40,932 bases of DNA from Ruminococcus sp. Lineage in GTDB: Bacteria > Bacillota > Clostridia > Oscillospirales > Acutalibacteraceae. Below the pieces are notes generated by a model that worked only from the letters and a program-made list of their open reading frames with translations, ran no database searches and had not been told where the DNA came from. The stretch is from contig JALFTC010000048.1 in NCBI GenBank assembly GCA_022779485.1, positions 1-40,932 on the forward strand. Reading direction: 5' to 3'. The stretch's first letter is position 1, and every line of letters starts with the position of its first letter. Below, in pieces: positions 33,023 through 40,932 of the stretch. The position numbers were made by a program, and so were the translations under genes.

Positions 33023-33505
33023 ATGAATAAACTACTCAAACTTTTATCAGAAAATTCAAACTATACAAACTCCGAGCTTGCGCTCATTTTAAATGAGCCT
33101 GAGGATTACATAAGAGCCCAAATCAAGGAATACGAGGACAAGGGCATCATCAAAGGCTACAAGGCAATAGTAAATTGGGAAAAGCTGGATTCACCACAGG
33201 TTTCGGCAATAATTGAAGTTAAGGTTACTCCTGAAAGGGAGTCAGGCTTTGACAGAATTGCCGAGGAAATTATGGCCTTTGACGAGGTTAAGACCGTTAA
33301 CCTTATTGCAGGCTCATATGACCTTTCCCTTGTTGTAACAGGTACCACAATGAATGATGTTGCGTCCTTTGTCAGCCGTAGGCTTTCCCCGATAGCCAAT
33401 GTTGTTTCCTGTCAAACAAACTTTATCCTTAAAAACTACAAGGATGGGGGAGTAGATATGGTTGAAACTATTGAACAGGAAGATAAAAGGAGTTTTGTTA
33501 TCTAA
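33023..33505 (+). CDS. Lrp/AsnC-family transcriptional regulator
   Basis: The 160-residue protein has an N-terminal helix-turn-helix (NKLLKLLSENSNYTNSELALILN, then AQIKEYEDKGIIKGYKAIVNW) and a C-terminal RAM/ActD ligand domain (VSAIIEVKVTPE...VKTVNLIAGSYDLSLVVTGTT). Such regulators sense amino acids and often control the next gene, here an aminotransferase whose start overlaps its stop by one base. ATG 33023 is chosen over an upstream in-frame GTG at 33011 that overlaps the GAGGTG ribosome site. The C-terminal 20 residues are a non-family extension. Confidence 0.92.
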   Translation: MNKLLKLLSENSNYTNSELALILNEPEDYIRAQIKEYEDKGIIKGYKAIVNWEKLDSPQVSAIIEVKVTPERESGFDRIAEEIMAFDEVKTVNLIAGSYDLSLVVTGTTMNDVASFVSRRLSPIANVVSCQTNFILKNYKDGGVDMVETIEQEDKRSFVI

Positions 33506-34689
33506 TGGATTATCAGAAGGTTATAAACAGCAAAATACAATCGGTAAAGCCTTCCGGAATCAGAAAGTTCTTTGATATTGCTTCCGAAATGGATAATGTA
33601 ATATCCCTTTCTGTTGGTGAGCCGGATTTCAAGACGCCGTGGCATGTTCGTGAAGAGGGCATAAATTCCCTGCAACTTGGCAAAACATGGTACACTCCCA
33701 ACAGGGGTTTTACTGCATTAAGAGAAGAAATTTCCAATTACTACAACAGAAGATTTAATGTAAAATACGACCCTGCAACACAGGTGCTTGTAACCGTTGG
33801 AGGTAGTGAGGCGATAGATGTTGCAATAAGGTGTCTTGCAGGTCCGGGAGATGAGGTAATTATCCCTCAGCCCTCATTTGTATGTTACGAACCTTTGACC
33901 CTAATGGCAGGTGCAACTCCTGTTTTAATGGACACCAAGGTTGAAAACGAGTTCAGAGTTGTTCCCGAGGACTTGGAAAAGGCAATCACTGACAAAACTA
34001 AACTGTTAATTCTTCCATATCCAAACAACCCAACCGGCGGTATTATGGAAAAGGAAGATTTGGAGAAAATTGCACAGGTTATCAAAAAGCACGATATTAT
34101 GGTGCTTTCCGACGAAATATATGCCGAGCTTACATATAACGAACAGCGTCATATATCAATCGCAAATATTGACGGAATGTATGAAAGAACTATTGTAGTA
34201 AACGGCTTTAGTAAGTCCTATGCTATGACAGGCTGGCGACTTGGCTATGCCTTAGGACCAACGGAAATTTTGTCACAGATGACAAAGCTCCACCAGTTCT
34301 GCATTATGAGTGCTCCAACAACCGCCCAGTATGCCGCCATTGAGGCTCTTAAAAAAGGCGATAACGACATAGAAAGTATGAGAAACGAATACGAAATGCG
34401 TAAGAATTTCATAGTAGGTTCTTTTGAAAAGCTGGGACTTACCTGCTTTGAGCCAAAGGGCGCATTTTACTGCTTCCCTTGTATCAAAAGCACAGGACTT
34501 TCCTCCGAGGAGTTCTGCACAAGATTAATCAAAGAAAAACATGTTGCAGTAGTACCGGGCAATGCCTTTGGAGAAAGCGGAGAGGGCTTTATAAGAGTTT
34601 CCTACTGTAACACCCTTGCAAATATTTCCAAGGCAATGAAACGGATTGAAAGCTTCCTTCAGGAGTTAAAAGATGAAAATAAAAGTTAA
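33505..34689 (+). CDS. PLP-dependent aminotransferase, class I/II (aromatic/aspartate type)
   Basis: The 394-residue fold-type I aminotransferase has the Schiff-base lysine in NGFSKSYAMTGWRLGY (Lys237), the PYPNNPTGG and LSDEIYAELTY segments that contact PLP, and a substrate-carboxylate Arg in GEGFIRVSYCN. It resembles the PatA/aromatic aminotransferase group. The adjoining Lrp-type regulator, translationally coupled, suggests control by an amino acid. It overlaps ispE by 17 bases. The exact substrate (aspartate, phenylalanine/tyrosine or N-acetyl-diaminopimelate) is not determined. Confidence 0.9.
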   Translation: MDYQKVINSKIQSVKPSGIRKFFDIASEMDNVISLSVGEPDFKTPWHVREEGINSLQLGKTWYTPNRGFTALREEISNYYNRRFNVKYDPATQVLVTVGGSEAIDVAIRCLAGPGDEVIIPQPSFVCYEPLTLMAGATPVLMDTKVENEFRVVPEDLEKAITDKTKLLILPYPNNPTGGIMEKEDLEKIAQVIKKHDIMVLSDEIYAELTYNEQRHISIANIDGMYERTIVVNGFSKSYAMTGWRLGYALGPTEILSQMTKLHQFCIMSAPTTAQYAAIEALKKGDNDIESMRNEYEMRKNFIVGSFEKLGLTCFEPKGAFYCFPCIKSTGLSSEEFCTRLIKEKHVAVVPGNAFGESGEGFIRVSYCNTLANISKAMKRIESFLQELKDENKS

Positions 34690-35542
34690 TGCCCCTGCAA
34701 AGGTAAACCTTGCAGTGGATGTAATGGGCAGAAGACCTGACGGCTACCACACAGTAAGCCTTGTTCTGCAGGCGATTTCTTTATACGATACCGTAACCAT
34801 AACCAAAAACGACAGTGAAGAAATCACAATTTCCTGTAACGACAAAAATGTTCCCTGTGACGAAAGAAATATAGCATACAAATCAGCGGAAAGATTTTTT
34901 CATACAACAGGTATTAAAAACACAGGTGTAAGTATTCATATCGAAAAGGTAATTCCCTCACAGGCAGGACTTGGCGGTGGCAGTTCCGACGGTGCTGCTG
35001 TGGTGATGGGACTTAATGTGATGTTCAACACCCACCTAAAGGACAAGGAAATGGAAGAAATCTGCTCCTATATCGGCGCAGATGTACCTTTCTTTATCTC
35101 CGGCGGAACTCAACTTGCCACAGGAATAGGCACAGATATGGAAAAACTCCGACCAATGCCCGACTGCTATATTGTCGTGTGCAAGCCGGACATCAATGTT
35201 TCCACAAAAGAGGCATATGACGCCATTGACGCACAGTCAGTAAAGCAGTTCAAGTATTCCGATGAGGTTGTCAAGGGCATATTTATGCGTAGCTTAAACT
35301 CTGTTGTCACATCAATGTACAACGATTTTGATGTTTTTCTTGACATCAAAGAGGTCAACCACATCAAAAAGTTTATGTATGACCACAAGGCAAAGGGCGC
35401 TTGTATGAGTGGCTCAGGCTCAGCGGTTTTCGGTGTGTTCAAAACAGAAAAACAGGCTGAAAACTGTGCAAATGCACTTAGAGATAATTACGAAAAAACC
35501 TTTGTTTGTAAACCTATCAAAATCGGATGTTCCGTTATATAA
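34673..35542 (+). CDS. ispE: 4-diphosphocytidyl-2-C-methyl-D-erythritol kinase
   Basis: IspE is the ATP-dependent GHMP kinase of the MEP isoprenoid pathway, the same pathway as dxs at the start of the window. The 289-residue protein begins MKIKVNAPAKVNLAVDVMGRRPDGYH (substrate motif). It has the GHMP phosphate loop PSQAGLGGGSSDGAA (about residues 91-105) and a C-terminal KGACMSGSGSAVFGVF motif. It starts inside the aminotransferase gene (17-base overlap) and ends before the 35557-35644 hairpin. In many Clostridia ispE sits next to spoIIR or purR, so the spoIIR neighbour is expected. Confidence 0.95.
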   Translation: MKIKVNAPAKVNLAVDVMGRRPDGYHTVSLVLQAISLYDTVTITKNDSEEITISCNDKNVPCDERNIAYKSAERFFHTTGIKNTGVSIHIEKVIPSQAGLGGGSSDGAAVVMGLNVMFNTHLKDKEMEEICSYIGADVPFFISGGTQLATGIGTDMEKLRPMPDCYIVVCKPDINVSTKEAYDAIDAQSVKQFKYSDEVVKGIFMRSLNSVVTSMYNDFDVFLDIKEVNHIKKFMYDHKAKGACMSGSGSAVFGVFKTEKQAENCANALRDNYEKTFVCKPIKIGCSVI

Positions 35543-35556
35543 TTGAATAAAAATAA

Positions 35557-35645
35557 AAAACCTGTCCATATTCTTAAGGAAACACTGAATAAATAACAAT
35601 AAGATTTATCTACTTAGTGTTTCCTTAACGAAGGGCAGGTTTTTA
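35557..35645. repeat. Large nested hairpin between ispE and spoIIR
   Basis: An inner perfect inverted repeat (TTAAGGAAACACT at 35574-35586, AGTGTTTCCTTAA at 35616-35628) lies inside an outer one (AAAACCTGTCC near 35557-35567 with GGGCAGGTTTT near 35633-35643, one G-U pair). A T-run follows, so it can end the ispE transcript, and A residues on the left would allow the opposite strand too. The outer right arm also holds the only ribosome-site-like bases (AGGGCAGG) before spoIIR. The inner arms resemble the hairpin after recN, so this may be a small insertion that became a terminator. Confidence 0.65.
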
Positions 35646-35648
35646 TAT

Positions 35649-36236
35649 ATGAAAATGTTATTTAAGTCACTTTCTCTCGGTCTTGTTTTAGCTGTAATTT
35701 TTACACTTGTACCCTTTAAGGCAGAGTGCGAAAATATTTCAAATGAGCTTTTCCGACTTCATATCCTTGCAAATTCCGACAGCGAAGAGGATCAAGAATT
35801 AAAGCTAAAGGTGCGAAACAAAGTCTTAGAGTACACAAAAACTCTCTACAAAAATTCAAATTCCAAGGGTGACACAATCAGCATCACAGCGGAAAACCTT
35901 AATAATATTCTGTCAGTTGCACAAGATGAGGTTTACAGCAGAGGCTACAACTATACCGTAACAGGTGAAATAACAAAAATGTATTTCAACACAAGAACAT
36001 ACGGCAACTCAACAATACCAAGCGGAATGTATGACGCCTTGCGTATAAACATCGGCAAAGCAGAGGGGCATAACTGGTGGTGCGTAATGTACCCATCATT
36101 TTGTGTAGGTGAAAGCATTTCCCTAAAGGACACAAATTTAAGTGAAAGTGAAAAAGACCTTATAAAAGACGAAAGCAATTTCAAGGTAAAATTCAAAATC
36201 GTTGAATGGTTTGAAAAAATAAAATCATTTTTCTAA
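35649..36236 (+). CDS. spoIIR: Stage II sporulation protein R
   Basis: SpoIIR is made in the forespore and secreted into the intermembrane space, where it triggers SpoIIGA to process pro-sigma-E. The 195-residue protein has a signal-type hydrophobic N-terminus (SLGLVLAVIFTLVPFKA), then the family motif ELFRLHILANSDSEEDQELKLKVRN, and later NWWCVMYPSFCV. These are SpoIIR hallmarks. Its presence indicates an endospore former. The ribosome site is weak and sits in the hairpin described at 35557-35645. I could not fix a sigma-F promoter. Confidence 0.93.
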   Translation: MKMLFKSLSLGLVLAVIFTLVPFKAECENISNELFRLHILANSDSEEDQELKLKVRNKVLEYTKTLYKNSNSKGDTISITAENLNNILSVAQDEVYSRGYNYTVTGEITKMYFNTRTYGNSTIPSGMYDALRINIGKAEGHNWWCVMYPSFCVGESISLKDTNLSESEKDLIKDESNFKVKFKIVEWFEKIKSFF

Positions 36237-36327
36237 CAACTTTACTCATAAAAAATTTTAAAGTACCATTTTTGGTACATCTAATGTTGTATAATATGTA
36301 TAATTGATAATATAGGCGGTGAAAATT

Positions 36328-39300
36328 ATGCTTAAATTTATAGCAGGAAACAGCGGAACAGGAAAAACAACCTATATCCAAAATCTCCTTGCAGATATGG
36401 TGCGTAAGGGCGAAGATAAAATTCTGTTTATTGTACCCGACCAAAGCTCCTTTGACACTGAAAAAGCATTTCTCGAAATGTTAGGTTCAAAGGACTCCCT
36501 GAAAATCAAGGTTATGGGTTTCACAAGGCTCTGCGACTACATTTTTTCAGTAAACGGAAGTAACGGAAAACTAACCTTAGATGACGGCAGTAAGGCAATT
36601 TTAATGTCACTTGCTCTAAATGAATGTTGTGACAATATGCCTCTTTTTTCAGGCACAAAGAATAAAAATGAACTTATTTCACTAATGCTTTCAGCTGTCA
36701 GCGAATACAAAACCTGCAACATCACAGGTGAAGATATTTTAGAAACGGCAAAGCATATTACTGACGAAACATTAAAACAAAAGCTAAAGGAAACATCCCT
36801 TGTGATGGACACCTTTAACCTTTTTGTCAACAAAAGCTACCTTGACCCTGACGATTATGTAATAACAGGGCTTAATTCTTTGAAAGAAAATAACATCTTT
36901 TCCGACTACATAATCGCCCTTGACTCCTTCAGCGGTTTCACAAATGCAGAACTTATGTTACTTGAAAAGCTGATGTCAGACAGCAGAGAATTTTATATAT
37001 CCCTGACAACCGATTGCCAAAACAACAACGAACTATTCTTTACAACAGAAAGAACAATCCGTCAGCTAAAGAGGATTGCAAAAAATAACAATGTAAAAAT
37101 CGCATCAATAAAGCAGTTAACTGATGATGTTCGTTTCAAAAATAGAGATCTAATTCCGATTTTGCACAATGTCTACCGAGTAGAAAAGGAGCCTGTTGAA
37201 AGTCAGCCAAAGGATATACTCCTTTATGAATGTTCCAATAAATACACAGAAAGCGACTTTGTTGCAAGGAATATAAAACAGCTGATTATTGAAGAGGGCT
37301 ATACCTATGATGATATTGCAGTTGTCTTTCGTGATGAAAATTCCTATGACGGTGTAATCGACACAACCCTTAAGAAGTACGATATTCCTTACTTTATGGA
37401 CAAAAAAGAGGATATTTTTTCAAAGCATCTAATAAAGCTTGTCAACTCTGTTTTTGATGTTATCAATTCTTCTTATAACAGAGAAAAGGTGCTGAATGTG
37501 CTGAAATGTGGACTTATGTCCTTTACACAAGAGGAAATCTCCAACTTTGAAAATTATCTTTTGATGTGGGATATAAAGGGTTCAAGGTTTACAAAACCTT
37601 TCACAGACAATCCCCGTGGCTTTGTAAGTGAATTTTCAAAGGGTGACCAAAAGCTACTTGACCAAATTAACAGGGTAAGGGAAACACTAATCACCCCGAT
37701 AGTTAAGTTTAGAGAATTTTCAAAGGAACAAGACCCGTCTGTAATTACAAAAAATCTGTATAATCTTTTAATTGCATATAAAATCCCCGAAAATATTGTT
37801 TCAATGTGCCAAACCCTTACAAATTCAGGCGAAGATGATTTTTCTGACGAACAACGCAGACTTTGGGATATTCTTATGAATGTTCTTGATAAGATGTATT
37901 CAATCTTAGAGGAAAAAAAGCTGTCACTAAAGGAGTACGGAGAACTGCTTTCACTCCAGTTTAATTATACCGAAATCGGCTACATTCCTCGCTCAATAGA
38001 CCAAGTAGTAGTGTCTGGCATTGAGCGTGTACGACTAACCCAAAAGAAAGCAATTTTTGTAATGGGCTGTAACGAAGGCATTTTCCCAAAATCCCCGTCA
38101 CCCTCTGGAGTGTTTACCGACAGTGAGCGAAAACTCCTTATTGAACAGGGGCTTGAAGTTAATGATTCTACTTTTGAACTGAACTTTAAGGAAATGTACC
38201 TTGCCTACTATGCACTTACTTTACCATCAGAAAAACTGTACATAAGCTACTCAAACAGCACCCTAAAGGGAGAGTCTATGTCACCATCATCTATTTTGAG
38301 AGAAGTTACAAGCATCTACCCAAATATCAGTTTTTCCGATGATTCCTTAGTTTCAACATCCGACAAATTGTGGAGCGAAAATTCAGCCTTTGAATACACA
38401 GCAAAGTCCATAAGGAACAGCAGTAAAACACAGGATGCTTTAAGAAACTACTTTGCTCAAAAAGAAAAGTACGGCGAGAAAATCAAGGTAATTGAAAATA
38501 CAGTTAAGGACGAACCTGCAAAAATCAAGGATAAAGACCTTGCAGAAAAGCTTTTTGGCAAGGATTTGTACCTTTCTGCCTCACAGGTAGAGGTATATCA
38601 CCTATGCAAATTCAAGTATTTTTGCCAGTACGGACTTAACGCAAAGGAGCTTCGTCCTGCACAAATGGACTCCCTCCAGTACGGTACTTTAATGCACTAC
38701 CTTATGGAAAGATTTTTAAAGGAGCATAAAAAGGAAGAATATATCCGCTATTCAGAAGAAAAAATTTCCTCTGTTATCTCACAGTATATAAACGACTATG
38801 CCGATAATGAACTTGGCGGAATAGAGGACAAACCTCCACGATTTAAGTACCTTTATTACAGAATGAAGGATAACGCAATAAATTTACTTATTCACATAAT
38901 TGAAGAACTTGCCCAAAGCGACTTTGAGCCTGTTGCATTTGAGCTTGGTGTGGGCGAGGACATACCTACCTACAATATCACCCTTGACGACAACACAACC
39001 TTAAGTGTAAGAGGTTTTGTGGACAGAGTTGATGTTATGGAAAAGAACAACGAAAAATTCATAAGGGTTGTTGACTACAAAACAGGCGTCAAGGAATTTA
39101 AAATCGGAGATATCCTCTACGGTCTAAATCTGCAAATGCTGATTTACCTTTCTGCAATCAAGAAAAACGGAAAGGACTATTTTGGCGAAAATATCGTCCC
39201 CTGCGGAGTACTCTATCAGCCATCCTCAACAGGCTTTGTTTCTGCCGGCATTAACTCAACAGATGAAGAAATCCAAAAGGAGCAAAACAAAAATCTGAAA

Positions 39301-39684
39301 ATGAGTGGTATTATCCTTGATAACACCTCAGTAATTATGGGTATGGATAAGACAGGAAAGGGAACTTATATCCCTGTAAAGTTAGGCAAAACCGGACCTA
39401 CAGGTGGCAAGGAAACTTTGTTTAACCTTGCGGAAATGGGAATGATTTTCCGAAATATTGACGAACTTCTAATCCAAATGGCAGTAACCCTGCACAGGGG
39501 AGAAATCGAGTTTAACCCTGCAATGGACAAGTACAATGCCTGTGAATATTGCCCTTACATTTCCGTTTGCGGTTACGAGGACGGAAAAAATTGCCGACAA
39601 ATTTTAAAACTAAACAAAGAAGAAGTTATGAAAGAACTAAAAAAGCAAGATAAGGAGGTAAGTGAAGATGCCAAATTGGACTGA
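36328..39684 (+). CDS. addB: ATP-dependent helicase/nuclease subunit B (AddB/RexB)
   Basis: AddB is the second subunit of the AddAB helicase-nuclease that resects double-strand breaks and recognises Chi. The 1118-residue protein has Walker A GNSGTGKT (residues 7-14). The C-terminal nuclease shows GTLMHYLMERFL, a GFVDRVD metal site and VVDYKTG. Four cysteines suited to the AddB iron-sulfur cluster are visible: C760 in HLCKF, then C1072, C1075 and C1081 (CX2CX5C), the same spacing as in Bacillus AddB. I chose ATG 36328 because GGTGA lies five bases upstream; an in-frame GTG at 36319 is inside that site. It overlaps addA by 17 bases. Confidence 0.94.
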   Translation: MLKFIAGNSGTGKTTYIQNLLADMVRKGEDKILFIVPDQSSFDTEKAFLEMLGSKDSLKIKVMGFTRLCDYIFSVNGSNGKLTLDDGSKAILMSLALNECCDNMPLFSGTKNKNELISLMLSAVSEYKTCNITGEDILETAKHITDETLKQKLKETSLVMDTFNLFVNKSYLDPDDYVITGLNSLKENNIFSDYIIALDSFSGFTNAELMLLEKLMSDSREFYISLTTDCQNNNELFFTTERTIRQLKRIAKNNNVKIASIKQLTDDVRFKNRDLIPILHNVYRVEKEPVESQPKDILLYECSNKYTESDFVARNIKQLIIEEGYTYDDIAVVFRDENSYDGVIDTTLKKYDIPYFMDKKEDIFSKHLIKLVNSVFDVINSSYNREKVLNVLKCGLMSFTQEEISNFENYLLMWDIKGSRFTKPFTDNPRGFVSEFSKGDQKLLDQINRVRETLITPIVKFREFSKEQDPSVITKNLYNLLIAYKIPENIVSMCQTLTNSGEDDFSDEQRRLWDILMNVLDKMYSILEEKKLSLKEYGELLSLQFNYTEIGYIPRSIDQVVVSGIERVRLTQKKAIFVMGCNEGIFPKSPSPSGVFTDSERKLLIEQGLEVNDSTFELNFKEMYLAYYALTLPSEKLYISYSNSTLKGESMSPSSILREVTSIYPNISFSDDSLVSTSDKLWSENSAFEYTAKSIRNSSKTQDALRNYFAQKEKYGEKIKVIENTVKDEPAKIKDKDLAEKLFGKDLYLSASQVEVYHLCKFKYFCQYGLNAKELRPAQMDSLQYGTLMHYLMERFLKEHKKEEYIRYSEEKISSVISQYINDYADNELGGIEDKPPRFKYLYYRMKDNAINLLIHIIEELAQSDFEPVAFELGVGEDIPTYNITLDDNTTLSVRGFVDRVDVMEKNNEKFIRVVDYKTGVKEFKIGDILYGLNLQMLIYLSAIKKNGKDYFGENIVPCGVLYQPSSTGFVSAGINSTDEEIQKEQNKNLKMSGIILDNTSVIMGMDKTGKGTYIPVKLGKTGPTGGKETLFNLAEMGMIFRNIDELLIQMAVTLHRGEIEFNPAMDKYNACEYCPYISVCGYEDGKNCRQILKLNKEEVMKELKKQDKEVSEDAKLD

Positions 39685-40932
39685 TAATCAAAAAGATGCC
39701 ATTAACTCCACAAGGGGTTCTGTTCTTGTTTCCGCCTCTGCCGGTTCAGGCAAAACAGCGGTACTTGTGGAAAGGGTAATAAACCGCCTGACTGACGAAA
39801 ATAGCCCAACACCTGCCGACAGAATGTTAGTTGTAACTTACACCAAGGCAGCCGCTGCTGAGATGAAAGAAAGGATAATCAAAAGTCTGTCAAAACTCAT
39901 TAAGGAAAATCCCTTTGACACAAACCTCCGCCGTCAACAGCTTAGGCTTCAAAATGCCCATATTTCCACAATCCACTCCTTTTGCAGTGAGCTTGTAAGG
40001 GAATACTTTTACATACTGAATGTTAGTAAGGATTTCAGAATTGCAGAGGACAGCGAACTGAATTTGCTGAAAAACGAGGCTATGGAAATTACCTTTGACG
40101 AGCTGTACAGCCAAAAGGACAACAGCAACTTTCTAAGCCTTGTAGAGCATTTTTCCGGAAACAAAAACGACAAGGAACTGCAAAACGCAGTCTTTAAGAT
40201 GTTTGATTTTCTTCTTTCCCATCCTTTCCCTGAGGATTGGATGAGGGAAAAACTGTCATATTATAACCCTGATAATATAGATGAAAACCCGTGGAAAGAG
40301 GTGCTTTTTGACTATGCCTTGTCAGGTCTTGACTATGCCCTTGAAATCTTGGAAATTAACAGGGAAGAGGTCAAAAAGGACGAAAAACTTAATGAAAAAA
40401 TGACGCCTGTCTTTGACAGCGACAGACTAATAGTTAATTCTTTAATTTCTGTTGTAAGCAGTAGAAATTGGAACACGATTTTTGAAGAAATTTCTAATGT
40501 AACCTTTGACAGTATGCCATCTATCAGAGGCTACAAGTATAATCCCCTAAAAACCTTCCTTGCCAACAACCGAGATACCTACAAAAAAGTAATTAATAAT
40601 TTGCAAGATTACTTTTTCTGTGATGAAGAAACCTGCAAAAATCAAGTTCAGCTACTTGAACCTGTTGTAAGGGAAATGTTCCACACGGTAATAAAGTTTA
40701 AAAATAACTTTGAAGCCCTTAAAAGCGAAAGAAACATCCTTGACTTCAGCGACCTTGAACACCTTGTAATAAAGCTACTTGTAAAAAAAGACGATAAGGT
40801 TATCACCCTAACCCCCGAGGCTGAAAAAATATCCTCCTCCTTTGACGAGGTAATGGTGGACGAATATCAGGATGCAAACGAAGTGCAGGACATAATATTT
40901 AAAGCGGTGTCGGCAAAGAAAAAAACCACATT
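39668..40932 (+). CDS. addA: ATP-dependent helicase/nuclease subunit A (AddA), 5' part
   Basis: AddA is the UvrD-like motor and nuclease subunit that pairs with AddB. The window holds about 421 codons and cuts the gene, since the family is normally about 1200 residues. It begins MPNWTDNQKDAINSTRGSVL, followed by Walker A ASAGSGKT (residues 23-30), motif Ia (VVTYTKAAAAEMKERI), the HISTIHSFC helicase motif, and Walker B with VMVDEYQDAN (Asp398-Glu399). GGAGG lies upstream in the addB tail, and the start overlaps addB by 17 bases, so the subunits are probably made in step. The C-terminal nuclease lies outside the window. Confidence 0.95.
   Translation, partial: MPNWTDNQKDAINSTRGSVLVSASAGSGKTAVLVERVINRLTDENSPTPADRMLVVTYTKAAAAEMKERIIKSLSKLIKENPFDTNLRRQQLRLQNAHISTIHSFCSELVREYFYILNVSKDFRIAEDSELNLLKNEAMEITFDELYSQKDNSNFLSLVEHFSGNKNDKELQNAVFKMFDFLLSHPFPEDWMREKLSYYNPDNIDENPWKEVLFDYALSGLDYALEILEINREEVKKDEKLNEKMTPVFDSDRLIVNSLISVVSSRNWNTIFEEISNVTFDSMPSIRGYKYNPLKTFLANNRDTYKKVINNLQDYFFCDEETCKNQVQLLEPVVREMFHTVIKFKNNFEALKSERNILDFSDLEHLVIKLLVKKDDKVITLTPEAEKISSSFDEVMVDEYQDANEVQDIIFKAVSAKKKTT

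Overview
The window looks like a piece of chromosome from a low-GC, endospore-forming member of the Clostridia, probably a gut Ruminococcaceae/Oscillospirales-type bacterium. The reasons are the sporulation genes (spoIIR, yabP, yabQ and a yabM/SpoVB-like flippase), a perfect CIRCE element before groESL, AddAB instead of RecBCD, the MEP isoprenoid genes, a BspA-type leucine-rich surface protein, and a REP-like palindrome of a kind I associate with gut Firmicutes. The assignment is inference from gene content; no rRNA or tRNA gene is present to anchor it.

Region 1 (1-12889) is a tightly packed plus-strand run: the end of an ispA-type prenyl synthase, dxs, tlyA, nadK, argR, recN, recJ, relA/spoT, dtd, a metallo-beta-lactamase hydrolase and a HemZ-type radical SAM protein. 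It merges two neighbourhoods known from Bacillus (ispA-dxs-yqxC-ahrC-recN and recJ-relA-dtd). Region 2 (12892-18920) begins with a zinc-ribbon gene that has its own promoter and terminator. It continues with the conserved yabM-mazG-hup-yabO-yabP-yabQ-divIC-yabR sporulation/division cluster and the ribosome hibernation factor hpf. Region 3 (18991-22260) holds a THUMP methyltransferase and groES-groEL behind a promoter overlapped by HrcA-type half-sites.

Region 4 (22206-30347) is the accessory part. It has a gene-poor 415-base stretch with an orphan coding fragment and a REP-like palindrome. A LacI-family regulator is divergent from an SsuABC/TauABC-type ABC importer, with one LacI/cre-like operator at each promoter. 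Next come a BspA-type LRR protein under an exact consensus promoter, a 158-base MITE-like element with 26-base inverted ends, gpsA, a strongly structured non-coding RNA candidate of about 180 bases, and a DUF1292 gene.

Region 5 (30271-36236) is a plus-strand run: a polyprenyl-phosphate sugar-1-P transferase, an O-antigen-ligase/polymerase-like membrane protein that probably starts at ATT, a tubby/LURP-like protein, an Lrp/AsnC regulator, an aminotransferase, ispE, a large hairpin, and spoIIR. Region 6 (36328-40932) is addB followed by the first third of addA, cut by the window end.

Most of the window is conserved housekeeping. The items most worth a second look are the structured RNA before gpsA, the MITE-like element, the triple half-site at the groE promoter, the LacI-controlled importer of unknown substrate, and the ATT start. 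I saw no CRISPR array, prophage, transposase gene, toxin-antitoxin pair or obvious new defence system.
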